The position numbers and the translations under genes are program-made. This document shows, one piece after another, positions 1 to 8,892 of a stretch of DNA of 23,421 bases (its first letter is position 1; each line of letters starts with the position of its first letter). The notes under the pieces are model-generated. The model saw nothing but the letters and a program-made list of their open reading frames with translations, was not told the origin of the DNA and made no database searches. The stretch is from NCBI GenBank assembly GCA_031258755.1, contig JAIRMK010000041.1, positions 1 to 23,421 on the forward strand, in the 5' to 3' direction. The DNA is from Prevotellaceae bacterium (GTDB taxonomy: Bacteria > Bacteroidota > Bacteroidia > Bacteroidales > UBA932).

Positions 1-903
1 ATGAAACCTACTCTTTTTGTCTTGGCTGCCGGGATGGGCAGTCGCTACGGCGGGTTGAAGCAACTCGACGGACTGGGGCCTCACGGCGAGGTCATCATGG
101 ATTATTCTATCTTCGACGCCCTGCGTGCAGGGTTCGGGAAGGTGGTGTTCGTGGTACGCCGGGCGATGGAAGCCGATTTCCGCCGTGATTTTATCCCCCG
201 CTACCGTGGGAAAGTGCCGTTCGACGTGGTGTTGCAGGAACTTGACTGTATTCCGCCGGGTTATACGTACAATCCCGAACGTGAAAAGCCCTGGGGCACC
301 AACCATGCCGTCATGATGGGCGCGCCGGTCATTCATGAGCCGTTTGCCGTCATCAATGCCGACGATTACTATGGCGTAGATGCTTTCCGGGTCATGGGAA
401 ATTATTTGCAGTCGCTGGACGGCAGCAAGAACAAATACAGCATGGTGGGCTTCCGGGTGGGCAACACCCTGTCGGAAGGCGGCAGCGTGGCACGTGGCGT
501 GTGTACGAAAGACGAACAGGATAATCTTACCTCTGTCGTGGAGCGGACGCACGTAATCCGCGAGGACGGCGCCGTGAAGTACCGCGACGACGACGGCACA
601 ATGGTGTCAATCCCCGACGACACGCCGGTGTCGATGAACATGTGGGGCTTCACACCCGATTATTTCGCCTATTCCGAAGATTTGTTTAAAACGTTTTTGA
701 AAGAAAAGGGGCAGGAACTGAAATCGGAGTTTTTCATCCCACTGGCAGTAAATCACCTTATCGAAAACGGGATTGCCTCAGTGAAAATATTGCCCACCAC
801 GTCGCAGTGGTTTGGCGTGACTTACCGCGACGACCGTCCCGGCGTGGTGGCACGTTTACAGGCCTTGCACGATGAGGGCACTTATCCGCCGCAATTGTGG
901 TAA
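1..903 (+). CDS. Sugar-phosphate nucleotidyltransferase family protein
   Basis: A 300-residue protein of the NTP_transferase (GT-A-like) fold, which makes nucleotide-activated sugars from NTP and a sugar 1-phosphate. Residues 8-20 form the nucleotide-binding signature LAAGMGSRYGGLK, with G11, G13, R15 and K20 in the usual places. NADD at 119-122 fits the metal/nucleotide aspartate region, and KPWGTNHAV at 96-104 resembles the substrate loop of the family. No signal peptide or membrane segment is visible, so it should be cytoplasmic. The ATG lies at the first base of the window, and the protein begins just before the beta-strand leading into the signature, so the start is probably genuine although upstream sequence is missing. 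It lies 45 nt before dnaG on the same strand and may be co-transcribed. The sugar and nucleotide cannot be assigned from sequence. Confidence 0.85.
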   Translation: MKPTLFVLAAGMGSRYGGLKQLDGLGPHGEVIMDYSIFDALRAGFGKVVFVVRRAMEADFRRDFIPRYRGKVPFDVVLQELDCIPPGYTYNPEREKPWGTNHAVMMGAPVIHEPFAVINADDYYGVDAFRVMGNYLQSLDGSKNKYSMVGFRVGNTLSEGGSVARGVCTKDEQDNLTSVVERTHVIREDGAVKYRDDDGTMVSIPDDTPVSMNMWGFTPDYFAYSEDLFKTFLKEKGQELKSEFFIPLAVNHLIENGIASVKILPTTSQWFGVTYRDDRPGVVARLQALHDEGTYPPQLW

Positions 904-948
904 ACGCCTGCCGATATATTTTTTCGTAATTTTTTTGCTAACCGGAAC

Positions 949-2886
949 ATGATTGACCGTGCCACCATAGACCGTATTCTCGACGCCGCCAACATTGTGG
1001 ACGTAATCGAGGATTTTGTGCGTTTAAAAAAACGTGGCGTGAATTATATTGCGTGCTGTCCGTTTCACGATGAAAAAACGCCGTCGTTCAGCGTGTCGGC
1101 GACGAAAAACATTTATAAATGCTTCGGCTGCGGGAAAGCGGGAAACGTGGTGAATTTTGTGATGGAGCACGAACATTTTACTTACGTGGAGGCGTTGAAA
1201 TATCTGGGGAAGAAGTACGGCATTGAAATTAAGGAGCGGGAGCTGACGGCCGAAGAAGTGCAGGAGGGCAACAAGCGCGAGAGTTTAATGGTGGTATCGG
1301 CCTATGCACAGGAATATTTCAGTAAGACGCTGTGGGAAAATCCCGAGGGGAAAACCATCGGCCTGAGTTATTTTCACGAGCGGGAATTTAAAGACAACAT
1401 CATAAAGAAATTCCAGTTGGGCTATTCGCCCGACTCGCGTAGCGCCTTTAGCCATCAGGCGCTCAAGGACGGATACAAAAAGGAATTTTTAGTGGGCGCC
1501 GGACTGTCGATTGAAAAAGGAGAAACGCTGATTGACCGTTTTTTCGGACGGGTGATGTTTCCCATACATTCCATCAGCGGGCGGGTCATTGCGTTCGGCG
1601 CACGCACTTTGAAACAGGATAAAACGGTAGCCAAGTACCTCAATTCCCCCGAAAGCGAAATTTACAGCAAAAGCCATGTCCTCTACGGCATCTTCTTTGC
1701 CAAGCAGGCTATTGTGCGGTTGCAGAAATGTTATTTGGTAGAAGGTTATACCGATGTGATTTCCTTGCATCAGGCGGGGATTGAGAATATAGTAGCTTCG
1801 AGCGGCACGTCGCTCACCACCGACCAAATCAGGCTCATCAAGCGGTTCACGCCTAACGTGACGGTGCTGTATGACGGCGACCCGGCAGGTATCAAAGCGT
1901 CGTTGCGAGGCATTGACATGTTGCTGGAAGAAGGGCTTAACGTGAAAGTGGCGCTCTTCCCCGACGGCGACGACCCCGATTCTTTTTCACGCAAACATAC
2001 CACATCCGAACTAGAAAATTTTCTGCAAAGCGCCGAGCAGGATTTCATTTCTTTCAAAACAAAACTACTGAGCGACGAGGCGCAGCACGACCCGCTCAAG
2101 CGTGCGGCGCTGATTAACGATGTGGTGCACAGCATTGCCGCCATCCCCGACAATATCACGCGAACGGTGTATGTGAAGGAATGTAGCCGGTTGATGAACA
2201 TTGAGGAAGAAATATTGACGTTGGAAATGGCCAAACTGCGCCGGAAAAAATGGCAGGAAAACGGCGGGAAGAAACCGGCGGAAGAGACGCAGGAAACGCC
2301 CCCGGCAGAAAACACAACCGGCACGGCGGCGACTGCACCGCCCCTGTTTCCTGTCAGCGAAGTTTACACCGACGCAGTGGAAAAAGAGCTGATTTATTAC
2401 CTGCTGAAATTCGGCGACCGCAAACTATTTATTAAAAACGGCAAGCCTGTTTCCGTAGCGGAACACATCATTTCCGAATTGCAAGAGGAGGAAATGGAAT
2501 TGAACAACATACATTACCGCAGGTTTCTCGATGAATATGGCAGTGTATTGGCATGGACGGACAACGAAGTCCGTTTGAAACATTTTATCAATCATCCCGA
2601 CCGGGACATCATGGCACTGGCTGTCGATATGCTTTCCGACCATTACAATTTAACGATTAAGCGCTTTAAATCGGAAGAGCCGGAAGATATCAAGTTAGCC
2701 CACGATATTCCACGCGCCCTGTTGATATACAAATCAAATATTGCCAAACAAAAGTATGTGGAAATCATTCGTCAACTGCGTGAAGCAAAATCGGAAGAGG
2801 ATGTGGAAGCGATAAGGGAACAACTTCTGGCGTTGCAACAGGTTCGCAAATTTTTTTCCGAAGAATTGCAGCGATTGACCACCTGA
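949..2886 (+). CDS. dnaG: DNA primase DnaG
   Basis: A 645-residue replicative primase that makes RNA primers for the chromosomal replisome. The N-terminal CHC2 zinc-binding module is complete: C37, H40, C58 and C61 (CPFH, then CFGC). The primase core follows, and its TOPRIM domain carries EGYTD (E265 to D269) and the metal-binding DGDPAG (D309, D311) with DDPDS at 341-345. A proline/threonine/alanine-rich linker at about 435-465 leads to a C-terminal helical region that would contact the DnaB helicase. Length is normal for the family. The ATG at 949 gives the usual N-terminus, in which MIDRATIDRIL leads into the zinc domain. Codon use and base composition match the preceding gene, as expected for core chromosome. 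Confidence 0.97.
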   Translation: MIDRATIDRILDAANIVDVIEDFVRLKKRGVNYIACCPFHDEKTPSFSVSATKNIYKCFGCGKAGNVVNFVMEHEHFTYVEALKYLGKKYGIEIKERELTAEEVQEGNKRESLMVVSAYAQEYFSKTLWENPEGKTIGLSYFHEREFKDNIIKKFQLGYSPDSRSAFSHQALKDGYKKEFLVGAGLSIEKGETLIDRFFGRVMFPIHSISGRVIAFGARTLKQDKTVAKYLNSPESEIYSKSHVLYGIFFAKQAIVRLQKCYLVEGYTDVISLHQAGIENIVASSGTSLTTDQIRLIKRFTPNVTVLYDGDPAGIKASLRGIDMLLEEGLNVKVALFPDGDDPDSFSRKHTTSELENFLQSAEQDFISFKTKLLSDEAQHDPLKRAALINDVVHSIAAIPDNITRTVYVKECSRLMNIEEEILTLEMAKLRRKKWQENGGKKPAEETQETPPAENTTGTAATAPPLFPVSEVYTDAVEKELIYYLLKFGDRKLFIKNGKPVSVAEHIISELQEEEMELNNIHYRRFLDEYGSVLAWTDNEVRLKHFINHPDRDIMALAVDMLSDHYNLTIKRFKSEEPEDIKLAHDIPRALLIYKSNIAKQKYVEIIRQLREAKSEEDVEAIREQLLALQQVRKFFSEELQRLTT

Positions 2887-2944
2887 AAATGCAACCAATT
2901 ACCAAATAACACGTCTAATAATGAAACAATAAACATTTGAAACG

Positions 2945-3877
2945 ATGAAAAAGATAAAATTATTTGCCGCCCTGTTCGTATGTAACATGGCTTTTCTTTC
3001 CCAATCTTTCGCTTCCGGCCACGACGAAGCATTTTTAACGAAACGGTTCCCTGTAGCTTCGGTGACGAAGATAGACGTAGCCACTGCGGGTGGCAGTATT
3101 GAAGTAAACGGCACGGCTGCCCAGGATGTCATCATCGAAGTATTTGTTTCGCCCAATAACGGTACATCAAAATGGTCGACCGAAAAAATACAGTCCGTGC
3201 TCGACGAGTATTACGAATTGGATATTAAAGCCGAAAACGGCCTGTTGACGGCACATGCCGAAAGGAAAAAGGGCGCTAAGTGGTCGTCGAAAACAGGCTT
3301 AAGCATCTCCTTCCGGATTACGACGCCCCACACCATCGACGGACAGGCAAACACCAGTGGTGGGAGTATCAAATTGCGTGAAATTTCGGGGGCGTTCAAT
3401 TTCCATACCAGCGGCGGAAGCATCAAGGCCGAAGACTGCAGCGGCGCCATCACCCTGCGCACTTCAGGCGGCAGCATTAAATTAGACGACCTGTCGGGCA
3501 CCATTACGGCCAAGACCAGCGGCGGCAGCGTGCGGGCGAATGATGTCACGGGAACGCTTCACACTTCCACCTCGGGCGGCAGCATGATTCTGGAAAGCAT
3601 TTCAGGCAATCTGGAAGCGCGTACCAGCGGAGGGACGATAAAGGTGGACATGAATTCGGTCAATGAATATGTACGGCTTAACAACAGCGGAAGCATCGAC
3701 CTGGCCGTGCCGACAGGCGCATATACCCTCAACCTTAAAGGCAACAAAATTGAAACGCCGGAGTTCAAAAATTTCGACGGTTCTTTCAAGTCCAAAAACA
3801 TCACCGGAACCTTGTCGGGTGGCGGGCCGGAACTTACGGTGAAGTCGTCGCAGCGGGTGAATTTATCGTTTAAATAA
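2945..3877 (+). CDS. Exported DUF4097 beta-strand repeat protein
   Basis: A 310-residue secreted or periplasmic protein. Residues 1-23 are a signal peptide (KKIK, hydrophobic core, likely cleavage after SFA). The centre is an internal repeat: five 18-residue units each start TSGG (TSGGSIK, TSGGSVR, TSGGSM variants) and a sixth is partial, each unit supplying strands of a right-handed parallel beta solenoid. This is the pattern of the DUF4097 / adhesin-head GIN family, common in Bacteroidota and of mostly unknown role, often tied to envelope stress or surface structures. No catalytic motif was found. The gene follows dnaG after 58 nt and precedes the tRNA. No strong terminator lies behind it, only a weak AATTGC/GCAATT inverted repeat at 3876-3899 that overlaps the tRNA promoter. 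Confidence 0.8.
   Translation: MKKIKLFAALFVCNMAFLSQSFASGHDEAFLTKRFPVASVTKIDVATAGGSIEVNGTAAQDVIIEVFVSPNNGTSKWSTEKIQSVLDEYYELDIKAENGLLTAHAERKKGAKWSSKTGLSISFRITTPHTIDGQANTSGGSIKLREISGAFNFHTSGGSIKAEDCSGAITLRTSGGSIKLDDLSGTITAKTSGGSVRANDVTGTLHTSTSGGSMILESISGNLEARTSGGTIKVDMNSVNEYVRLNNSGSIDLAVPTGAYTLNLKGNKIETPEFKNFDGSFKSKNITGTLSGGGPELTVKSSQRVNLSFK
3353..3640 (+). repeat. 54-bp in-frame tandem repeat coding TSGG units
   Basis: Five full 54-nt units and a partial sixth start at 3353, 3407, 3461, 3515, 3569 and 3623. Each begins with codons for T-S-G-G. The units have diverged at the DNA level but keep exact length, so the frame and solenoid register are preserved. They encode the strands of the DUF4097 domain. 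Confidence 0.85.
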
Positions 3878-3890
3878 TTGCCATTAATTT

Positions 3891-3920
3891 TTTGCAATTA
3901 AACAAAAAATCGTATCTTTG
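3891..3920 (+). promoter_or_regulatory. Bacteroidota-type promoter for the tRNA gene
   Basis: TATCTTTG at 3913-3920 matches the Bacteroidota -7 consensus TAnnTTTG. TTTG at 3891-3894, with an 18-nt gap, can serve as the -33 element. Transcription would start a few bases downstream, about 15 nt before the mature tRNA 5' end at 3941. This is a motif match with no experimental support. Confidence 0.7.
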
Positions 3921-3940
3921 CTGCCCCAATTTACGGAATG

Positions 3941-4014
3941 GGGCCCATAGCTCAGCCGGTTAGAGCACCTGACTCATAATCAGGGGGTCGTTGGTTCAAG
4001 CCCAACTGGGCCCA
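3941..4014 (+). tRNA. tRNA with CAU anticodon (Ile2-CAU or elongator Met)
   Basis: A 74-nt cloverleaf. The acceptor stem GGGCCCA (3941-3947) pairs with TGGGCCC (4007-4013), with discriminator A4014. The anticodon stem CCTGA (3968-3972) pairs with TCAGG (3980-3984) around the loop CTCATAA, anticodon CAT at 3975-3977. The T-arm GTTGG/CCAAC encloses TTCAAGC. The 3' CCA is not encoded, as is common in Bacteroidota. CAU anticodons occur in initiator Met, elongator Met and lysidine-modified Ile2. The full acceptor pairing from base 1 argues against initiator. The T-arm and the bases after the anticodon stem (GGTCGTTGGTTCAAG) resemble bacterial Ile2, but Met-elongator cannot be excluded by eye. Confidence 0.95.
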
Positions 4015-4051
4015 CACAGAAGAAAGAACTATTTATTAATTAAAACAAACT

Positions 4052-4501
4052 ATGACAAAAAAAATTACACTGATTATTGTATTAAGCGTATTATCGTTAA
4101 ATGTATTTGCACAGGATTACCAAAAATCCATTGGAGTTCGGCTGGGACTTAGCAATGGGATTACCTACAAACAATTTATCTCATCCAGCAATGCCTTTGA
4201 AGTTATAGGCAACGTACAGTTTTATAGTGGAAACACCTATATCGGCCTTGCCGGCGAATATCTGTGGTCGTGGGGACTGACCGAGGGTTTAAGTTGGTTC
4301 GTCGGGCCGGGGGCTTCGACAGGTATATGGACCGGCAACTCGTCCGGTTTCAACATTGCGCTCAACGGGATGGTTGGCCTCGAGTACAAGTTTAACATCC
4401 CTTTGGCTTTGAGCGTTGACCTCCACCCGCATTTCTATTTTATGAATGGCGTGGGCTTCGCACCGCTTATCGGTTCGTTGAGCGTGCGCTATACGTTCTA
4501 A
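4052..4501 (+). CDS. Small outer-membrane beta-barrel protein
   Basis: A 149-residue protein with a clear signal peptide (residues 1-20, cleavage after VFA before QDYQ). The rest alternates polar and hydrophobic residues with many Gly, Tyr, Phe and Trp, as in eight-stranded OmpA/OMP_b-brl type barrels. It ends SVRYTF, a terminal Phe beta-signal recognised by the BAM complex. No enzyme motif is seen and the ligand or role is unknown. The start codon is 37 nt after the tRNA, so the gene may read through from the tRNA promoter; no separate TAnnTTTG motif is evident in that gap. An intrinsic terminator follows at once. Confidence 0.7.
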   Translation: MTKKITLIIVLSVLSLNVFAQDYQKSIGVRLGLSNGITYKQFISSSNAFEVIGNVQFYSGNTYIGLAGEYLWSWGLTEGLSWFVGPGASTGIWTGNSSGFNIALNGMVGLEYKFNIPLALSVDLHPHFYFMNGVGFAPLIGSLSVRYTF

Positions 4502-4524
4502 TACGAATAACAGAGAACAAGGAA

Positions 4525-4555
4525 GCGTCTGCATGATTGGCAGGCGCTTTTTTTT
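4525..4555 (+). terminator. Rho-independent terminator
   Basis: GCGTCTGC (4525-4532) pairs with GCAGGCGC (4540-4547) across a 7-nt loop with one G-U pair, followed by eight T residues. It lies 24 nt after the beta-barrel gene stop and closes the leftward chromosomal block. The next 210 bases to the HTCS stop hold nothing I recognise, and no strong terminator for the oppositely oriented HTCS gene is visible there. Confidence 0.9.
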
Positions 4556-4765
4556 GCAATTCGGTTCGGAACAGGTATCCATTGTTTTTAGCATTATTAC
4601 CAAAATAAGTTAAAATCCGGTTTTCACTATAGTCTGGATGCGTCGTATTTCTTTACAGACTCATAGGTGCTGGATTTACGCTTTCCCGGAATAAAATCTG
4701 TTTTTATGATGTCATACGGGAGATTATCACAAGTTACCCGTTCCCGCATGGGGTGGTTTTTCCCC

Positions 4766-7700
4766 TCATTTTCTATTTTCTGCACGGTAGTTGCTGGGTG
4801 TTTTTTGCATAGCCTGCTTAAATACTATACTAAAATATCGTTGTGATGTGAACCCGGTTTCAAATGCTATGTCGGCAATACTTTTATCAGTCTTTTCTAA
4901 TAATGAACAAGCGGCCATAATACGGCACTTGTTTATATAATCGTTTATGCCCAATCCCGTAATATATTTCATTTTACTATATAAAGAAGCCCGGCTCATG
5001 GCTAAATTGTCTATAATTATAGAAATATCAAAATCGGGATTGCTATAGTTTTCTTTTATCAGCTTATTCAATTTTATCATAAATTGCTCATCGGCATTAC
5101 TTATTGTAGCTTGTTCCGGGGATAACGGCACTGTTTCCTGCTGATACTTTCGTTTTATAATTTCTTTCCTTTTTAATTGATTTCGTATAACGGAAATGAG
5201 TAATTCGATATCGAAAGGCTTTGATAAGTAAAAATCGGCGCCAAGTTTGTATCCTATTTTCCGGCTTTCATTATCATCTTTTGCCGTCAGCAAAATTACG
5301 GGAATATGACTAATGTCGATTTTTGCTTTCACTTCTTTGCATAATTGATAACCATTCATTACCGGCATCATCACATCGCTAATTAGAATATCCGGTTGGT
5401 TACTTTTTAATATATTCAACGCTTCTTTCCCATTTTTTGCTTTGAATACGCGCTTAAATAACGGGTGAAGTTCACTTTCTAAATACCGTTGAAACTCCAC
5501 ATTGTCATCGACAATCAGTACGGAGTACACAGATGTATCCGGTTCTTCTGCCACATCATCTTGGGAGAAGAAATTGTTGTATGATTTAAAATCGTTAAAT
5601 TTGTTTAATATTATATTATCGGAGGTGGTCTTATAGGGCAATTCAAAATATACAATGGCGCCGGAACCCTCATTGTCAATGGCGCCAATATGGCCTCCAT
5701 GTTTTTCTATTAATTCTTTACAATAGGCTAACCCTATTCCACTTCCTTTACGGTCATGTTTTCCTTGATAAAACCGGGTAAACAACATCGCTGTATCTAC
5801 CCCTTTTAAGCCTACCCCTTCATCTTCTACCTGAACACGAAGAAAATCGCCTTTTTGTTGGCTTCTAATGATTACATCAGTGTCAGCATTACTAAACTTT
5901 AATGTGTTCATCAAAATATTCGAAATGACTACCCTGATTTTAGCATCATCCATCGCTGTTGGCCTTAATTGATTATCAAGTTCCAATTTAATGTTTATTT
6001 GTTTTTCTCCAAATTCCGTATCAAAATCCGAAATAATCTTCAGAATTAAATCATTCATGTCAATCAGGGACATATTCAGGTTGTCGGAAAGGGTTGTGTT
6101 CCGGTCATATTCTAATATCCAGTTAATAATGCCTTTCATGTAATTGGCCTGATGATACACATTTTTAATTTGTTTTCTAAGTATGGGATGATTTGTTATT
6201 TCGTCTTTTTCATTCTTCAACAATCGTTTTAATGGCGCACATATAAGCGTCAAAGGTGTACGCAATTCATGGCTTACATTTGTAAGGAATCGTATTTTAT
6301 CCTCATTTAATTCCTGTTGGTGCATAGCCATTTTCCACTTAAGACGCTGTTTGTTTCTTTTTGTCAACAATATCATTGTTAAAGCTAATATACCCAGAAC
6401 AAAACAAATTGCTGTAAAAATAAACCCTGTGCGTTTATACCATAGTTGCATTACCTCGAATGTGATTAGGGGTGTTTCCTCTGTCCAACTTCCACTTTTT
6501 GTCATGCATGATACATAAATATTGTATTTTTCGGGTGTTAAAGACGGCAGGCTAAGAATATTACTGTATGATTCTACGACCGAGTTATGATGCTGGTTGT
6601 TTATCCTGTATCTGAAAAGAATGCGGCGAAACAAATCTTTTTCGTTCAGATTAACATGTATCTTTAAAGAGCTATAATTTTGAGGCACCTTTTTATGTGA
6701 TTTTGAAAAGATACTGTCCATATATATCTTGCCGTTTAATTCTATATTTTGGAGACTGAATGTAATGGGGGTGTTATCGTCATAATTGATGTCTTTATCA
6801 ATCTTGACCAGTCCATTAGATCCACCCATATAGATATAGTTCGACTGGGAAGGCTTTACATATAAAGTGAGTACCTCGTTCGGGGAAAAACCATCCGAAT
6901 CATCCCAGATCATTATTTTTTCATTTTTTATATCATAAGAAAACAGCATGTTTGAAGCATTTATCCATAGGCGATTATCCGCATCAAGGCACATATAGGT
7001 TATTCGGTTAAACATATTTGTTGCCACTTTTTCGAGTTTGCCCGCGTGGATATCATACACGCTTAAACCTCCTGTAGAAGCTATCCACAACCTGTTTTTA
7101 TTATTCTCGTAACATACGGAATTTACATATTCATTTTCATCGAGGACAACAAGTCGCTTGATGACATTTTCTCCATGTGTAAGTTTATATATGGCATTCC
7201 CTTTAGTCATAAACGATTTGTCATTATCACTATAAACCAATTGTAGCGAATGTAGATTTGTGATGCCTTCGGCATACGTGAGCCTCTCAAATTGGCAAGT
7301 TTGAGGATCATACAGGTATGCATTTTTTGCCAGGATCAATATTTTACCAGCATTGATTTTATGACAAATCGGGACAAAACCGGAAAAGCACTCTTTTATG
7401 TTTGTCTCATTATCAATTATAATGAAGGGGCTATATTGTTGGGTGTTCACATTATAGGTAAACACACCTTTACCATATAAAGACACCAATAGCTCTGCCG
7501 CTGAGAAATCGGTAATAGAAACCACTTTATCGCCATAGGTATTGAGATAATGTGTAAACTCTTCCGTTTCGAAATCAAATTTATTGATGCCTCCGCCATC
7601 GGTTCCTATCCATAACTTTTTTTTCTTATCTTCAAATAAACTGATAACGACTTTTTCACTCAAGCCTTTGTTACTGCCAAGGGTAACATCTTTATAGGTT

Positions 7701-8740
7701 TTTATATAGGTTTCCTTGAAAAGAAAAACCCCGTCTCTTACGGTTCCTGCCCAAAAACTGTCATTGTGGTCACTATACAGCACCGTTATAGAGTTTACGG
7801 GTAAGGAATTGATGTTTCCCGGAATATGTTCTATATTAGTAATAATATCTTTTTCAACATCTAAAATGTTGATTCCGCCCCCATCGGTACCCATCCATAT
7901 TTTACCGTTACGTTTTTTAATATCTAAAATAATATTATTAGTTAGCGTAGTGTTTTTTGTGGTATAATGTTTTTTTAACTCTCCGGCCAAACTATAGCGA
8001 TATAATCCGTTTTGAAATACAGAAAGATATATATCATTCGATTCCTTGTCATACAGGATAGATTGCAAAGGACTTGTATCTCCTGTAATGAGCGGAACAA
8101 AATCATAAGACTTCAGGTTATAGGTAAACACCCCATCCCCTTCTGTTGCGGCTAAAACAAGCGTATCATTAACCGGTATTAAATGGGTGATAAAATAGTC
8201 TTTATATGATGTATTTTTATCGGGATCATTATTTTGAAAAGGTAGCGTCTCTATTTTTTTGGTTTTATAACTATAATAATATACGGTCATATATCCTCCG
8301 AATAATACACCATCTTTCACATTCGCTATGGCTTGAATACGATTCGTGATTTTGGTTTCAAAATTGTCTTTATTTCTGTTATACAGCGACAGGCCGCCAT
8401 CCGTAACTACCCACAAGTTGGACTGGGCATCTTCATTCAGGTTATAAATATAATTCCCTGGAATAGAGGTGTTGTCATTGCTTTTATAGAAATATGTATT
8501 CAAATCGTTCCTGTCCACACTATTCAGGCCTTGTCTTGTGCCAATCCATAATATGCCGTTATAATCACGGATAATACTGTTCACGCCGGGTTGTGACAGC
8601 CCCTGTTCTAAAGATATACGCTTAAAATGATAATCGGAAGCACCCGCATTATTTATAAAATAAGTGATATGAAAAAATATATAAATAGCCCTGAGGATGT
8701 TTTTGCTGCATATAGAACTAAATTGAGGATTTTTAGACAT
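4766..8740 (-). CDS. Hybrid two-component system sensor/regulator (HTCS) of the PUL
   Basis: A 1324-residue one-protein signalling system that senses periplasmic glycan fragments and activates transcription. An N-terminal hydrophobic segment (about 15-35) exports a sensor made of regulator-propeller repeats, seen as LWIGT-like strands at about 64, 109, 281, 376, 551 and 591, then a Y_Y_Y domain (about 690-762) and one membrane helix (about 770-793). The cytoplasmic part has HisKA with H824 in NVSHELRTPL, HATPase with the N-box near 941-945 and GSGIGL at 999-1004, a receiver with acidic pair D1078/D1079, phospho-acceptor D1122, T1152 and K1174, and a C-terminal AraC helix-turn-helix (about 1225-1322). 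All key residues are present, so it should be functional. It is transcribed away from susC, the usual arrangement for HTCS-controlled PULs. The gene looks markedly A+T-rich. Confidence 0.96.
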   Translation of the reverse strand: MSKNPQFSSICSKNILRAIYIFFHITYFINNAGASDYHFKRISLEQGLSQPGVNSIIRDYNGILWIGTRQGLNSVDRNDLNTYFYKSNDNTSIPGNYIYNLNEDAQSNLWVVTDGGLSLYNRNKDNFETKITNRIQAIANVKDGVLFGGYMTVYYYSYKTKKIETLPFQNNDPDKNTSYKDYFITHLIPVNDTLVLAATEGDGVFTYNLKSYDFVPLITGDTSPLQSILYDKESNDIYLSVFQNGLYRYSLAGELKKHYTTKNTTLTNNIILDIKKRNGKIWMGTDGGGINILDVEKDIITNIEHIPGNINSLPVNSITVLYSDHNDSFWAGTVRDGVFLFKETYIKTYKDVTLGSNKGLSEKVVISLFEDKKKKLWIGTDGGGINKFDFETEEFTHYLNTYGDKVVSITDFSAAELLVSLYGKGVFTYNVNTQQYSPFIIIDNETNIKECFSGFVPICHKINAGKILILAKNAYLYDPQTCQFERLTYAEGITNLHSLQLVYSDNDKSFMTKGNAIYKLTHGENVIKRLVVLDENEYVNSVCYENNKNRLWIASTGGLSVYDIHAGKLEKVATNMFNRITYMCLDADNRLWINASNMLFSYDIKNEKIMIWDDSDGFSPNEVLTLYVKPSQSNYIYMGGSNGLVKIDKDINYDDNTPITFSLQNIELNGKIYMDSIFSKSHKKVPQNYSSLKIHVNLNEKDLFRRILFRYRINNQHHNSVVESYSNILSLPSLTPEKYNIYVSCMTKSGSWTEETPLITFEVMQLWYKRTGFIFTAICFVLGILALTMILLTKRNKQRLKWKMAMHQQELNEDKIRFLTNVSHELRTPLTLICAPLKRLLKNEKDEITNHPILRKQIKNVYHQANYMKGIINWILEYDRNTTLSDNLNMSLIDMNDLILKIISDFDTEFGEKQINIKLELDNQLRPTAMDDAKIRVVISNILMNTLKFSNADTDVIIRSQQKGDFLRVQVEDEGVGLKGVDTAMLFTRFYQGKHDRKGSGIGLAYCKELIEKHGGHIGAIDNEGSGAIVYFELPYKTTSDNIILNKFNDFKSYNNFFSQDDVAEEPDTSVYSVLIVDDNVEFQRYLESELHPLFKRVFKAKNGKEALNILKSNQPDILISDVMMPVMNGYQLCKEVKAKIDISHIPVILLTAKDDNESRKIGYKLGADFYLSKPFDIELLISVIRNQLKRKEIIKRKYQQETVPLSPEQATISNADEQFMIKLNKLIKENYSNPDFDISIIIDNLAMSRASLYSKMKYITGLGINDYINKCRIMAACSLLEKTDKSIADIAFETGFTSQRYFSIVFKQAMQKTPSNYRAENRK

Positions 8741-8759
8741 AAACTGAAATTATTTAGAC

Positions 8760-8785
8760 AATATCTGACATCTGTTTTAGATATT
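8760..8785. promoter_or_regulatory. Inverted repeat, candidate HTCS operator
   Basis: AATATCT (8760-8766) and AGATATT (8779-8785) form a perfect 7-bp inverted repeat with a 12-nt spacer. It lies in the divergent HTCS-susC gap, just upstream of the susC -7 candidate, where a -33 element would be expected but is poor. This placement suits a dimeric AraC-type activator. The A+T-rich context means chance is possible. Confidence 0.4.
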
Positions 8786-8790
8786 AGGCA

Positions 8791-8798
8791 TATATTTG
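8791..8798 (+). promoter_or_regulatory. Candidate -7 element of the susC operon promoter
   Basis: TATATTTG fits the TAnnTTTG consensus of Bacteroidota sigma-ABfr promoters. No TTTG -33 box is found at the correct distance, which is consistent with activator-dependent transcription. The resulting 5' leader to the ATG at 8893 would be about 85-90 nt. Confidence 0.5.
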
Positions 8799-8892
8799 TC
8801 GAAAGCATTATGTGTTTCCTTAATTCGCGTAATAGTAAAGTCAAAACTTTCTGTAAAGATAAAAATTCTCACTTAAAAACTACTATATTGTT

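Noticed and set aside
1770..2324. 184-codon minus-strand ORF opposite dnaG
   Set aside because: It lies entirely inside the well-supported primase gene, its serine-rich translation matches no family pattern, and it is explained by the G+C-rich codon use of dnaG.
3876..3899. AATTGC/GCAATT inverted repeat as a terminator after the DUF4097 gene
   Set aside because: Only six weak pairs with a 12-nt loop and no following T-run on the plus strand; it also overlaps the tRNA promoter.
3941..4014. tRNA as an integration site (att) for the PUL
   Set aside because: No second copy of the tRNA 3' end (GGTTCAAGCCCAAC) was found near 20050-21750, no integrase gene is present, and the barrel gene with its terminator separates tRNA and PUL.
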